DNA of 21,115 bases from Syntrophomonadaceae bacterium (GCA_012840625.1 DUSB01000122.1:1-21115), one strand, 5' to 3'; positions 7,531 to 16,333 are shown, counted from the stretch's first letter. Notes: generated from the letters alone by a model not told the origin. Numbers and translations are program-made.

Positions 7531-7537
7531 TCCTCCT
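7531..7537 (-). promoter_or_regulatory. Shine-Dalgarno supporting the ATG at 7524
   Basis: AGGAGGA on the minus strand, six bases before the ATG, overlapping the TAG stop of the XRE gene (7536-7538). It shows that translation of the dehydrogenase gene is meant to begin at 7524, upstream of the frameshift, and is probably coupled to the regulator gene. Confidence 0.8.
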
Positions 7538-7895
7538 AGCTACGCGTCTTTTGCCAGATAATATAATCCATGACTGAACGGCGCCGATCTTTAGGAAGCG
7601 AATACAGAGTATTTATAATCTGTAATAACTCTGGTTCGTCTCCCAACGCCGTATTAATTTCAGGTGTGGTTGAAGGAGGTTCTGCTGAAGTCGAGCTTTC
7701 AATAAAGTACTCAATCGGTTTATCCAATATCTCAGCAATTTTTTCCAGCTGATTTAAATACAAACGACGCTTGCCTTTTTCGTAATTAGATAAAGTGGAT
7801 TGAGCACATCCCAGCATATTGGCCAGTTGTTCCTGGCTAAGCCCGGCCTCCTCTCTGGCTAATTGCAGTTTCTTACCTATCTCCTTGAAGCCCAT
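7536..7895 (-). CDS. XRE-family (Cro/CI-type) transcriptional regulator
   Basis: A 119-residue protein with an N-terminal HTH_XRE domain (about residues 5-62). The core is GLSQEQLANMLGCAQSTLSN followed by YEKGKRRLYLNQLEKIAEIL. A short acidic/Ser-Pro-Thr linker follows, then a C-terminal segment (ELLQIINTLYSLPKDRRRSV) of a kind often seen in small XRE regulators. The ATG at 7895 is preceded by AAGGGG; the open frame runs 32 codons further upstream but without a comparable ribosome site or family similarity. It lies 85 bp after mtaB with no terminator between and 11 bp before the acyl-CoA dehydrogenase gene, so it may regulate the cassette. That role is inferred from position only; the ligand and target are unknown. 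Confidence 0.92.
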   Translation of the reverse strand: MGFKEIGKKLQLAREEAGLSQEQLANMLGCAQSTLSNYEKGKRRLYLNQLEKIAEILDKPIEYFIESSTSAEPPSTTPEINTALGDEPELLQIINTLYSLPKDRRRSVMDYIIWQKTRS

Positions 7896-7980
7896 GGGTT
7901 TTCCCCTTTCATTAGTACAAGTATTTGCGAAATCAAAAGAATATCTCACGAATAAACAGCCATCTAAATCCAGGAAAAGA

Positions 7981-9285
7981 TCAATAAACACCTATAACAT
8001 GGTTATCCTGGACATCCTGAATCAGTACATCAATCATTTTCCCTTGCACATCATGTTCTGTGTTAAATAACACATTAACATAATTATCACTAATTCCTAT
8101 ATATCTATCATGACCTAAATTGCGTTCCACTAGCAAGCTTAATTTTGATCCGCAAAGCTTTTTTTCAAAAAATAATCTCTTTTTTCGCCCTAAGGCAAGG
8201 AGAATGTCACTCCTTTTGTTTTTCTCTTTTTCATCAAGCTGATCAGGCATGACCGCAGCAGCGGTACCCTGACGTCGTGAATATTTAAAAACATGCAGAC
8301 GGTAAAAGGGTAAGTTTTCTAACAGCTCACAGGTTTGCGCAAAATCAGCTTCACTTTCCCCGGGGAAACCCACCATTACATCGGTGGTTAGAGCAACACC
8401 AGGAATAAGTGCTGCTGCCTCCTGCAGGACAGCCTGATAAGCATCCCGTTTATACCGCCGCCCCATTCTGCTTAAAATCTCATCACTACCACTTTGCAGC
8501 GGAATATGAAAATGCCTGCACAGACGCTTTTCATTGGCCACCAGATGCAGCAGTGGAGGTGTCAACTCCAGCGGTTCAATAGAACTTAAGCGGATGCGAT
8601 AGTCCCCCGGGAAACGATCCAAAATGCTTTTTAACAAGCGGGGAAGATCCCATCCTGGAAGATCAATACCATAAAAACCACTGTGAATACCGGTAAGTAC
8701 TATTTCTTTATACCCTAAAAAAAGCAGCTGATCAAGTTCTGCCAGCACATCTTCAGGTTTTTTGCTCCGTACCGGACCACGGGCATAGGGAACAATACAA
8801 TAACTACAAAAACTCTGACATCCATCCTGAATCTTTATAAAAGCACGGGTGCGCTCATGAGGATGGCTGTACAGGTTCCTACCCGGTCGCTTGTCGCGGC
8901 TAATGTCGTCTACATAAAGCGCTTTATGTGCCTTCTGATCCTTCAGCTCCTCTTCGACAATGTCCACAATTTCTTCCTTATGGCTGTTACCAATAATTAT
9001 ATTGACTTCTTCCATGTGTTCCAGCTGCTCCGGACACACCTGTGCCAGACAGCCCGCTGCTATAACAATTGCATCTGCATTCCTTTTTTTACCCCGACGC
9101 AGCATAGCCCGGGATTTCCTATCCGATACATGGGTTACCGTACAGGTATTCACGACATATATATCAGCTGGTTGTGAATAATCAACCAGTTCATAGCCTC
9201 TTTTTAAGAATAATTCTTTCATGTTTTCTGTTTCCACCTGGTTTACTTTACATCCCAGGGTATAAAACGCTATTTTCCTTACCAT
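7981..9285 (-). CDS. mtaB: tRNA t6A37 methylthiotransferase MtaB
   Basis: A 434-residue radical-SAM methylthiotransferase. The N-terminal UPF0004 domain carries three cluster cysteines: Cys12 (YTLGCKVNQ), Cys48 (VNTCTVTH) and Cys79 (AAGCLAQ). The radical-SAM CxxxCxxC lies at Cys156, Cys160 and Cys163 (GCQSFCSYC), followed by IVPYARGPVRS. A TRAM-like RNA-binding domain occupies about the last 60 residues. MtaB converts t6A to ms2t6A at position 37 of ANN-decoding tRNAs. The GCKVNQVE signature and its place after rsmE favour MtaB (Bacillus YqeV) over MiaB or RimO. The ATG at 9285 overlaps the rsmE stop by 7 nt, indicating translational coupling. It is the last gene of the heat-shock-headed operon in the usual order. 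Confidence 0.95.
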   Translation of the reverse strand: MVRKIAFYTLGCKVNQVETENMKELFLKRGYELVDYSQPADIYVVNTCTVTHVSDRKSRAMLRRGKKRNADAIVIAAGCLAQVCPEQLEHMEEVNIIIGNSHKEEIVDIVEEELKDQKAHKALYVDDISRDKRPGRNLYSHPHERTRAFIKIQDGCQSFCSYCIVPYARGPVRSKKPEDVLAELDQLLFLGYKEIVLTGIHSGFYGIDLPGWDLPRLLKSILDRFPGDYRIRLSSIEPLELTPPLLHLVANEKRLCRHFHIPLQSGSDEILSRMGRRYKRDAYQAVLQEAAALIPGVALTTDVMVGFPGESEADFAQTCELLENLPFYRLHVFKYSRRQGTAAAVMPDQLDEKEKNKRSDILLALGRKKRLFFEKKLCGSKLSLLVERNLGHDRYIGISDNYVNVLFNTEHDVQGKMIDVLIQDVQDNHVIGVY

Positions 9286-10043
9286 GCAAGATCCTCTTTC
9301 GTTGCCATATCGCCCGCCTCATAGAAAAGAATCGATGCCGCAACCAGACCGGCTGTTTCCGTACGTAAAATACGCTGTCCCAAATGAACTGTATAGCCTC
9401 CGTGCCGCCGAACCCAATCGGCTTCACGCTGGGAAAATCCTCCCTCCGGTCCCACCATTACATATAAATCCCTGGATTTTAGAATTCCTCGCTCTTTAAT
9501 GCAGGTCCCGAGATCCATATCGTATTCGTCCTCATATAACATTATCCAGGAATTACCTGCTGCCATCCGGGTGATTTCTTCCATCGTCTGCGGCAGATGT
9601 ACTGCAGGAATATAGCTGCGGCCGCACTGTTTACATGCTTCACGGGCTATTGTTTGCCAGCGTCCCACTTTTTTATTAGCCTTTTCGATATTCATGTGAA
9701 TAACGGAGTATTCACTTTGTAGCGGAATGATGCTATATATGCCTATTTCTACCGCCTTCTGAATAATCATGCTCATTTTATCGCCCTTGGCCAGACCCTG
9801 TATTAAATTGATCCGGTAATACGGCTCCGCCAGACCAGACTTTTGTTCCTGGATTTCTGCCATCCATCCCTGCTCGCTTCGCTGCCGCAAAATGCAGCTG
9901 AATTCATTTCCCTGTCCATCAAAAGCCCGCACCCTATCTCCCGGCTTTAAACGGAGTACTTTCTCAATATGATGGCTCTCTATTGGATCAAAACAAATCG
10001 TTGTTTCCCCTACCGACTGCGGGTGAACGTAAAAACGATGCAT
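9279..10043 (-). CDS. rsmE: 16S rRNA m3U1498 methyltransferase RsmE
   Basis: A 254-residue protein with the RsmE layout. It has an N-terminal PUA-like domain (MHRFYVHP, ESHHIEKVLRLKPGDRV) and a C-terminal SPOUT methyltransferase domain. The knot motifs are visible as INLIQGLAKGDKMSMIIQKA, MVGPEGGFSQREADWV and LGQRILRTETAGLVA. RsmE uses S-adenosylmethionine to methylate N3 of U1498 in 16S rRNA of the 30S subunit. The ATG at 10043 has GGAGGA seven bases upstream. It follows prmA closely (23 bp) and overlaps mtaB, matching the yqeT-yqeU-yqeV order of Bacillus. Confidence 0.96.
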   Translation of the reverse strand: MHRFYVHPQSVGETTICFDPIESHHIEKVLRLKPGDRVRAFDGQGNEFSCILRQRSEQGWMAEIQEQKSGLAEPYYRINLIQGLAKGDKMSMIIQKAVEIGIYSIIPLQSEYSVIHMNIEKANKKVGRWQTIAREACKQCGRSYIPAVHLPQTMEEITRMAAGNSWIMLYEDEYDMDLGTCIKERGILKSRDLYVMVGPEGGFSQREADWVRRHGGYTVHLGQRILRTETAGLVAASILFYEAGDMATKEDLAW

Positions 10044-10066
10044 ACGTCCATCCTCCCATAACAGGT

Positions 10067-10990
10067 TTATTTTTTACGAGCTGCAACCCCTACCCAATCG
10101 GCTTCGGTTAGCACCTCTATGGTATTAAGCCCATATTTTTCCAATTCCTGTTTTACTTCTGGCCAGCGATAATCTAAAATACCTGAAGCAAATAGGTATC
10201 CCTGCGGACGCAGATTTTTGGCGGCAACAGGCAATAAATTGATAAGCATATCAGCCGTTAAGTTCGCCAGAATGATATCTTGGGGTTGCTCATTAATATC
10301 CAGTACATTGCCTTCCAGAACCTTAATCTGTCCTTCCAGACCATTGTCCCTGGCATTTTCCCGGGCTGCTTCTACAGCCAGAGGATCAAGATCCAAAGCT
10401 AGAATATCCGCTGCACCCAGCCGGGCTGCTGCCAGAGATAAAATGCCTGAACCACAGCCGGCATCCAGCACTTTTTCCCCTCCCTGGATATAGCGCTCTA
10501 AAAATTGTAAACAGAAACGTGTGGAGGCATGAGCTCCTGTACCAAAAGCCATTCCCGGATCGATAAGCACCACCACTTCCCCATCCTGAGGCTGATACCT
10601 TTCCCATTTAGGCCTGATAACCAAACGATCTCCTACTTTAAACGTATGAAAAAATTCTTTCCATGAATGGGCCCAATCTTCATCATCTACTTCATCCAGC
10701 ACAATCTCGCATTCAATATGATGCCTTTTTTCTACCTCGGCAATCGATTGAGCCAGTTGATCGGCCTGATTCCAATCCATGGGAAAATAGGCTTTAATTA
10801 ATACGAATTCCCGTTTTTCATAATCCAGGAAGGTAAAAGCAGTGCTATCCCATTCTTCACTGCCGGTAAAATCATCATTGGCAAAGGGATCCTCAATAAT
10901 AACTCCACCCGATCCCATCCGGTGGAAAATCTCGGCAACCTCATCTACATAGGTTCCGGCTGTTAATACACTATATTGCTTCCATTTCAT
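10067..10990 (-). CDS. prmA: Ribosomal protein L11 methyltransferase PrmA
   Basis: A 307-residue protein. The N-terminal substrate-recognition domain runs to about residue 120. The class I SAM methyltransferase domain carries PGMAFGTGAH at 145-154, motif I LDAGCGSGIL at 175-184, an acidic LALDLDPLAVEAA for SAM ribose binding, and ILANLTADMLINLLP as the catalytic NLTAD-type motif. PrmA trimethylates ribosomal protein L11 on several amino groups. The open frame also contains an ATG at 11008 that would overlap dnaJ. The ATG at 10990 has AGGGGA (10998-11003) seven bases upstream and starts with the expected MKWKQYSV, so it is chosen. It belongs to the dnaJ-prmA-rsmE-mtaB transcript. Confidence 0.95.
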   Translation of the reverse strand: MKWKQYSVLTAGTYVDEVAEIFHRMGSGGVIIEDPFANDDFTGSEEWDSTAFTFLDYEKREFVLIKAYFPMDWNQADQLAQSIAEVEKRHHIECEIVLDEVDDEDWAHSWKEFFHTFKVGDRLVIRPKWERYQPQDGEVVVLIDPGMAFGTGAHASTRFCLQFLERYIQGGEKVLDAGCGSGILSLAAARLGAADILALDLDPLAVEAARENARDNGLEGQIKVLEGNVLDINEQPQDIILANLTADMLINLLPVAAKNLRPQGYLFASGILDYRWPEVKQELEKYGLNTIEVLTEADWVGVAARKK

Positions 10991-11004
10991 GATTGAATCC
11001 CCTA

Positions 11005-12189
11005 TCATGCCATTGCATCTTTTAGACGATCAAATAAACCCTTCTTGTTATCCTTATCCTCTTTATTATTCTTATGATCTTCCTCTTCGTTGACATCCTG
11101 TTGCTCATGGAAATTCTCCAACAGCTCACGCTGACGTTTGGTCAGTTTTTTGGGAATAGTAACGTTAACTACTACCTTCAAATCACCGGTACGGTGACTG
11201 TTCAGGTAGGGTATTCCCTTACCTTTAGCCAGCAAAATATCGCCAGGCTGGGTACCTTCAGGAACCTTCAAGCTGTATTCTGCCCCTCCCAAAAGGGGAA
11301 TATCTATTTCCGCACCAAGGGCAGCCTGAACAAAATCAATATCTAATTGTGTAATGAGATTAAAGCCTTCGCGCTGGAAATGTTTATGCGGTTTTACTAC
11401 AACGGTGATATACAAATCGCCAGGTGGTCCGCCGCGTAAACCCTCTTCTCCTTCTCCCTGAATGCGAAGTCGAGAACCGGTGTCGATACCGGCTGGAATA
11501 CGAACGCTGATGGTCCTTTTCTTACGCATTTTGCCGGTACCTCGGCAGGCTTTACATGGTTTTTCAACAACTTTCCCTGCTCCCTGACAGTGCGAACAGG
11601 TGCGTACAGTTTCAAAACGCCCAAAGGGAGTACTCTGTACATTACGCACCTGACCAGTACCCCGACAGGTGGGACAGGTTTTTACCTTGCTTCCTGGTTC
11701 CGCTCCGCTTCCATTACAGGTATCACATTTTTCGATACGGGTCAGATCAAGATCCTTTTCCGTACCAAAAACTGCATCTTCAAAACTGATCTCTACCTTC
11801 ATTTCAAGATCGGCTCCCGGCTGTGGACCTGTTCTACGCTGTCTGGCGCCACCAGCAGTGCCAAATAAGAGATCAAATATATCGCCAAATCCACCACCCA
11901 TGTTATCAAAATCAAAATCAAAGCCGCCAAAACCACCAAAACCGCCTGCTCCTTTAGTAGGATCAAAGGCATCATGTCCAAAACGATCATAAGCAGCTCG
12001 CTTCTGTGAATCGCTTAACACTTCATAGGCTTCTGCTACTTCTTTAAATTTTTCAGCAGCACCTGGATCATCCTTATTAAGATCCGGATGGTATTTTTTG
12101 GCCAGCTGTCGATAGGCTTTTTTTAACTCCTCCGATGAAGCATCTCGCTTAACACCAAGAACCTCATAATAATCGCGCTTTGTGGCCAT
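11005..12189 (-). CDS. dnaJ: Chaperone DnaJ (Hsp40)
   Basis: A 394-residue type I DnaJ. It has a J domain at 1-70 with HPD at 34-36, and a Gly/Phe-rich linker at about 80-112 (GGFGGFGGFDFDF). The zinc-finger domain carries four CxxCxGxG repeats at 155-162, 172-179, 198-205 and 212-219. The two C-terminal substrate-binding domains follow (RIPAGIDTGSRLRIQGEGE, then VPEGTQPGDILLAKGKGIP). The C-terminus carries an unusually charged Asn/Lys/Asp/Glu-rich stretch before GLFDRLKDAMA. It delivers unfolded clients to DnaK and stimulates its ATPase. It follows dnaK after about 157 bp that contain a strong hairpin, which may lower dnaJ expression relative to dnaK. Confidence 0.98.
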   Translation of the reverse strand: MATKRDYYEVLGVKRDASSEELKKAYRQLAKKYHPDLNKDDPGAAEKFKEVAEAYEVLSDSQKRAAYDRFGHDAFDPTKGAGGFGGFGGFDFDFDNMGGGFGDIFDLLFGTAGGARQRRTGPQPGADLEMKVEISFEDAVFGTEKDLDLTRIEKCDTCNGSGAEPGSKVKTCPTCRGTGQVRNVQSTPFGRFETVRTCSHCQGAGKVVEKPCKACRGTGKMRKKRTISVRIPAGIDTGSRLRIQGEGEEGLRGGPPGDLYITVVVKPHKHFQREGFNLITQLDIDFVQAALGAEIDIPLLGGAEYSLKVPEGTQPGDILLAKGKGIPYLNSHRTGDLKVVVNVTIPKKLTKRQRELLENFHEQQDVNEEEDHKNNKEDKDNKKGLFDRLKDAMA

Positions 12190-12220
12190 ACTCTCCCACC
12201 TTCCTGATAAAACCAGTGAA

Positions 12221-12245
12221 GACCCGAAGATATTTTCTTCGGGTC
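12221..12245 (-). terminator. Perfect hairpin between dnaK and dnaJ (attenuator or processing site)
   Basis: GACCCGAAGA at 12221-12230 pairs with TCTTCGGGTC at 12236-12245, a perfect 10-bp stem with a 5-nt loop. On the minus strand it is followed by TTCACTGGTTTTATC, which is only a weak U-tract. It is therefore more likely a partial terminator, RNA stabiliser or processing site than a full stop. Confidence 0.6.
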
Positions 12246-12346
12246 CCAGTAAAAGTCAATAATCCTGGCATCAGACTACCAGATAAATATTCTAACATAA
12301 AGTCCACTATTACATATATACTACAGCAAGATTTTTCGATACTTTT

Positions 12347-14152
12347 TTAGTCTTCGTCTTCAGGAATATCATAATCAGCATCAAAAATATCATTCGGATC
12401 CCCGGCCCCTTCTGTGGGGTTGATGTTCTCATACATTTTAGCAGTAAAGGTATACATAGCCTGGGTTAAAGCCTCAGTCTTGGCTTCAATTTCTTCAATA
12501 TCATCACCCTGCAATGCCTGCTGTAATTCTTCCTTGGCAGCGTTCAAAGTATCCCGATCGGCATCTTCCATCTGCTCTGCAAATTCCTCCATGCTCTTAT
12601 CAACCTGATAGATCATGTTATCCGCATTATTACGAACCTCTACTTCTCTGAAACGCTTTTCGTCTTCCTCAGCATATTCTTCTGCCTCTCGCACCATGCG
12701 TTCGATTTCTTCATCACCGAGACCCGAAGAAGAGGTAATGGTTATCTTCTGTTCCTTGTTGGTAGCCAGATCTTTAGCGGTTACATTCACGATACCGTTG
12801 GCATCAATATCAAAGCTTACCTCAATCTGCGGTACGCCGCGCGGTGCAGGCGGAAGTCCTGTCAGCTGGAACCGACCCAGTGTAATATTGTTGGCAGCCA
12901 TTTTTCTTTCACCCTGAAGAACATGAATATCTACCGAGGGCTGGTTATCCGCTGCCGTAGTAAAAATTTGACTCTTGGAGGTTGGAATGGTGGTATTACG
13001 ATCGATAATTTTCGTAAAGACTCCACCCAGGGTTTCAATGCCCAAGGACAAAGGAGTAACGTCCAGCAGCACTACGTCAGTGGTATCACCAGCCAGGATA
13101 CTACCCTGTATGGCTGCCCCCATCGCTACAACCTCATCAGGATTAACACCCTTAAAAGGTTCCTTGCCAATAAAGTTCTGCACCGCTTCCTGAACAGCAG
13201 GAATACGGGTTGATCCTCCTACCAGAATTACCTTATCAATATCCGAAGTTTTTAAGCCTGAATCTTTCATGGCCTGCTTCAAGGGCCCCATGGTCCTTTC
13301 CACTAAATCAGCGGTCATCTCATTGAACCGAGCCCGTGTCAGGCTTCGTTCTAAGTGCAGAGGACCTTCCTGGGTAGCAGTAATATAAGGAATATTAATC
13401 TCAGTACTCATAGCACTGGATAGCTCATGCTTGGCTTTTTCAGCGGCTTCTTTTAAACGGTGAAGAGCCATTTTGTCATTACGCAGGTCAATATTGTTCT
13501 CCTTCTTAAACTCTTCTGCCAGCCAATCAATAATACGATTATCAAAATCATCCCCGCCCAGGCGATTATTCCCTGACGTTGCTTTTACTTCAATGATGCC
13601 CTGACCAATATCTAAAATAGATACGTCAAAAGTTCCTCCACCCAGGTCAAAAACTAAAATGGTCTGGTCATCTTCTTTATCTACACCGTAAGCCAGTGCT
13701 GCAGCCGTTGGTTCATTGATAATGCGCAGTACTTCTAAGCCAGCAATTGTTCCCGCATCTTTGGTAGCCTGCCGCTGTGAATCGGTAAAATATGCGGGTA
13801 CAGTAATAACAGCCTGAGTAATTTTTTCACCCAGAAAAGCCTCTGCATCTGCCTTTAGTTTCTGCAGGATCATGGCAGATATTTCCTGAGGTGTATACTT
13901 TTTGCCATCAATTTCTACTGTGTAATCTGTGCCCATTTTCCTTTTAATTGATAAAATGGTTCGATCTGGATTTGTTACCGCTTGTCTTTTAGCAACCCGG
14001 CCTACCAGACGTTCCCCTGATTTTGAAAATCCTACCACTGAAGGGAAAATTCTCTCCCCTTCAGAACTGTTAATAATACTGGGTTCACTTCCATCCATAA
14101 AGGCAATTGCCGAGTTTGTGGTTCCTAAATCAATACCTACTACTCTTCCCAT
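12347..14152 (-). CDS. dnaK: Chaperone DnaK (Hsp70)
   Basis: A 601-residue Hsp70. The N-terminal ATPase domain shows GIDLGTTNS at 6-14, the AVITVPAYF block at 114-122, INEPTAAALAYG at 145-156, phosphate-binding DLGGGTFDVS at 169-178, and VGGSTRIPAV at 311-320. The conserved interdomain linker VLLDVTPLSL lies at 361-370. The substrate-binding beta domain and helical lid follow, with an acidic tail ending DIPEDED. It lacks the extra loop found in Gram-negative DnaK, as usual for Firmicutes. It folds client proteins in an ATP cycle with DnaJ and GrpE. GGAGGTG lies shortly before the ATG at 14152. It follows grpE by about 40 bp in the CIRCE-controlled operon. Confidence 0.99.
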   Translation of the reverse strand: MGRVVGIDLGTTNSAIAFMDGSEPSIINSSEGERIFPSVVGFSKSGERLVGRVAKRQAVTNPDRTILSIKRKMGTDYTVEIDGKKYTPQEISAMILQKLKADAEAFLGEKITQAVITVPAYFTDSQRQATKDAGTIAGLEVLRIINEPTAAALAYGVDKEDDQTILVFDLGGGTFDVSILDIGQGIIEVKATSGNNRLGGDDFDNRIIDWLAEEFKKENNIDLRNDKMALHRLKEAAEKAKHELSSAMSTEINIPYITATQEGPLHLERSLTRARFNEMTADLVERTMGPLKQAMKDSGLKTSDIDKVILVGGSTRIPAVQEAVQNFIGKEPFKGVNPDEVVAMGAAIQGSILAGDTTDVVLLDVTPLSLGIETLGGVFTKIIDRNTTIPTSKSQIFTTAADNQPSVDIHVLQGERKMAANNITLGRFQLTGLPPAPRGVPQIEVSFDIDANGIVNVTAKDLATNKEQKITITSSSGLGDEEIERMVREAEEYAEEDEKRFREVEVRNNADNMIYQVDKSMEEFAEQMEDADRDTLNAAKEELQQALQGDDIEEIEAKTEALTQAMYTFTAKMYENINPTEGAGDPNDIFDADYDIPEDED

Positions 14153-14192
14153 TTGAGTACACCTCCAACAAATCTAAATAAGAACAGCCTAA

Positions 14193-14753
14193 TCAAGCAG
14201 GTCCTCCACTCACCTTGACTAAACTGGGCCGGATAACGCGATCATGCAGGATAAAACCGCGTTGAAACTCTTCGATAATAGTGTTTTCTGGAGCTTCATT
14301 GTGTTCTACCAGCAAAGCCTGGTGATACTGTGGATCAAATTCCTTGCCCAGACTCTCAATCTCCTGAACCCCTTCACTGTTTAAGACCTCAATGAGTCTT
14401 TTAACTGTCATTTCTACTCCTTTACCAAGGGATTCAATATCATTCGAACTCTGTGTAGCTTCCAGCGCTCGGTTCAGGTCGTCGATAACAGGCAGAATTT
14501 TTTTGATGAGCGCGGTATTACCATATTTTATATATTCTTCCCGCTCCCGATCCAGTCTCTTTTTCATGTTTTCCACTTCTGCCAGGGCTCTTAAATATTG
14601 TTCATAATACTGTTTGCTTTCTTCCTTTTGCTGCTGCAAAGCTTCCTCCAGCAGTTCTTCGCGAGTTTTTTCTACCTCTTCTACTTCCTCCTCATTGGTC
14701 GAGGTTTCTTCCATGTCAACGTCATTATTAAGGTCCTCAAGGGATTTATCCAT
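14193..14753 (-). CDS. grpE: Nucleotide exchange factor GrpE
   Basis: A 186-residue protein. It has an acidic, disordered N-terminus (MDKSLEDLNNDVDMEE), then a long coiled coil (about 30-110, with EQYLRALAEVENMKKRLDRE), then the compact beta domain containing VEMTVKRLIEVLNSEGVQEI and ending RVIRPSLVKVSGG. GrpE dimers release ADP from DnaK. An in-frame ATG at 14795 is open, but the ATG at 14753 has GAGGTG six bases upstream and gives the family-like N-terminus, so it is preferred. It precedes dnaK as expected. Its distance from hrcA (about 550 bp) is unusual. Confidence 0.96.
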   Translation of the reverse strand: MDKSLEDLNNDVDMEETSTNEEEVEEVEKTREELLEEALQQQKEESKQYYEQYLRALAEVENMKKRLDREREEYIKYGNTALIKKILPVIDDLNRALEATQSSNDIESLGKGVEMTVKRLIEVLNSEGVQEIESLGKEFDPQYHQALLVEHNEAPENTIIEEFQRGFILHDRVIRPSLVKVSGGPA

Positions 14754-15304
14754 ATTAAACACCTCTATTCTATAATAATCAGTATAATCATTCATCCCTA
14801 TCCCCTGCTCTCATGAGCTTACCCGCTGGAGCAGAATCTGCTATGAAAACAGGAGCAGTAATAACAACTGTTAATAGCTTGATTGATCTGTCTGAAATAA
14901 CGGCCATAATCTGAGGATCAGCTGTGACCATAAGAAAAAACCTATATGAGCACAGTACTTATACCCATATAAAAACCCTGATGATGCTGTGCCCTTCACT
15001 TCTCAAGCCTTCTCTTCAAAGCCTGTATCCAAGACCTCGAGAGCAGCACGACCGGGGAATAATCAATTACTTTATGTCATTGGAAGGATGGCTACTGCAT
15101 CCCAGGATATCTTATTTATGTTAAGCTATCATTTATCTTCTATCTTCTTTAGCGATAACTATGCAGCCACCAGCATACCCTATACTTCTTATCCCCGCCT
15201 GTTACCGGAGCATTCAGGTAAATTCTGGCAGCCGCAATCAGTCTTATCGCCTGGTGCTAAAGCTTATCTTCATTATTCTTATCATGTTTTGGCCTTATGA
15301 TCTC
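14754..15304. other. About 550 bp between hrcA and grpE without a recognisable gene
   Basis: hrcA and grpE are normally close together in this operon, but here the spacer holds no protein I recognise. The minus strand contains a 47-codon ORF (14788-14931, ATG start, hydrophobic middle) with no convincing ribosome site. The plus strand has a 103-codon ORF (14989-15300), again unlike anything I know and opposite to every other gene. There is no clear terminator or promoter consensus. It may be decayed gene sequence, a long untranslated leader or a small RNA region. Confidence 0.5.
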
Positions 15305-16333
15305 TTAACGCATATTATCTCGCAAAAACGCCTCCATAATAATTCTTACAGATTCAACCGTTCCTGCTGCTTTCCAGTATTCCATGCGCATCGGACCAAT
15401 AACACCCACACGACCCATTTCCCTGCCAGTATGATATCCAGCAAACACAACACTCATTTCCTGCATCTCTTCACTTTCATTTTCTCTGCCGATGCAAATG
15501 TCAACTGTATTGCTTACTTCCTGGGGAATCACATCTTTAAACAGTTCATCCTCTTCAAAAATCATTAAAATCCGTCTTATTTTTTCCAGGTCTTTAAATT
15601 CAGGTTCCCTGAGAATATTTAATGCACCACTGATAAAAACTTTTTCCTCCCCGGTCTGACTTAATAAGGCCTCTACAGTATCCAGGGTGCGATCAATAAC
15701 CCGGCGACGATCCTTTAGTTCCTCCCTTAATAATTGCAGATCACTGCGGTAAATATCCTCCAGCCTTCTTCCCCGCAGCGCACGGTTGAAAAGATTACTT
15801 ATGGCCTGCAAATCTTCCGGTTGAATGTCTTCCGGGATGTCAATACGACGATGCATGATAATCCCTACATCCGTAACCAACAAAACCAAAGCCTGCCCTG
15901 AATCTATAGGAAGCAACTGCAAGTACTGAAACTGACTGATTTTAACCGGAGGCAAAATAACAAAAGAAGCATAATTGGTAACCTGCGACAGGAACTGTCC
16001 TACGCTATAAAAAACCTGCTGCCATTCCTGCGCCTGTTCCTGTAAATATTTTTGTAAAAGATCGAGTTCTTCATCACTTAATACTTCACTTTGCATCATA
16101 CAGTCTACGTAATAACGGAAACCTTTCTGTGACGGGATCCGTCCCGCCGAGGTATGAGGCTGTTCTAAATATCCCATTTCCTCCAGATCAGCCATTTCAT
16201 TTCTCACTGTAGCCGCACTGACATTCAAGGCGTGGCGACGGACAATTGCTCGCGATCCAACCGGTTCAGCAGTCTCTACGTAATCTTTGATTACCGATTC
16301 CAGAATCTTTCTTTTCCGTCTATCAAGTGTCAT
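15305..16333 (-). CDS. hrcA: Heat-inducible transcription repressor HrcA
   Basis: A 342-residue protein. It has an N-terminal winged helix (TLDRRKRKILESVIKDYVET, then VGSRAIVRRHALNVSAATVR and GYLEQPHTSAGRIPSQKGFR), a central GAF-like domain, and an inserted dimerisation part; the C-terminal motif GVIGPMRMEYWKA is typical of HrcA. It represses by binding CIRCE operators and depends on GroEL for activity in studied species. The frame can be read upstream from a GTG at 16357, but that lies inside the CIRCE element. The ATG at 16333 gives the family start MTLDRRKRK and is used here. A perfect CIRCE lies 18 bp upstream, so hrcA should control its own operon. Confidence 0.97.
   Translation of the reverse strand: MTLDRRKRKILESVIKDYVETAEPVGSRAIVRRHALNVSAATVRNEMADLEEMGYLEQPHTSAGRIPSQKGFRYYVDCMMQSEVLSDEELDLLQKYLQEQAQEWQQVFYSVGQFLSQVTNYASFVILPPVKISQFQYLQLLPIDSGQALVLLVTDVGIIMHRRIDIPEDIQPEDLQAISNLFNRALRGRRLEDIYRSDLQLLREELKDRRRVIDRTLDTVEALLSQTGEEKVFISGALNILREPEFKDLEKIRRILMIFEEDELFKDVIPQEVSNTVDICIGRENESEEMQEMSVVFAGYHTGREMGRVGVIGPMRMEYWKAAGTVESVRIIMEAFLRDNMR

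Noticed and set aside
14989..15300. Plus-strand ORF of 103 codons in the hrcA-grpE spacer
   Set aside because: It has no recognisable domain and is opposite to every other gene. Overlapping ORFs in other frames are of similar length, so I treat it as chance and mention it only in the spacer entry.
15161..15568. Plus-strand ORF of 135 codons partly antisense to hrcA
   Set aside because: Its second half is the shadow of the conserved hrcA 3' end and the first half has no homology I can recognise.
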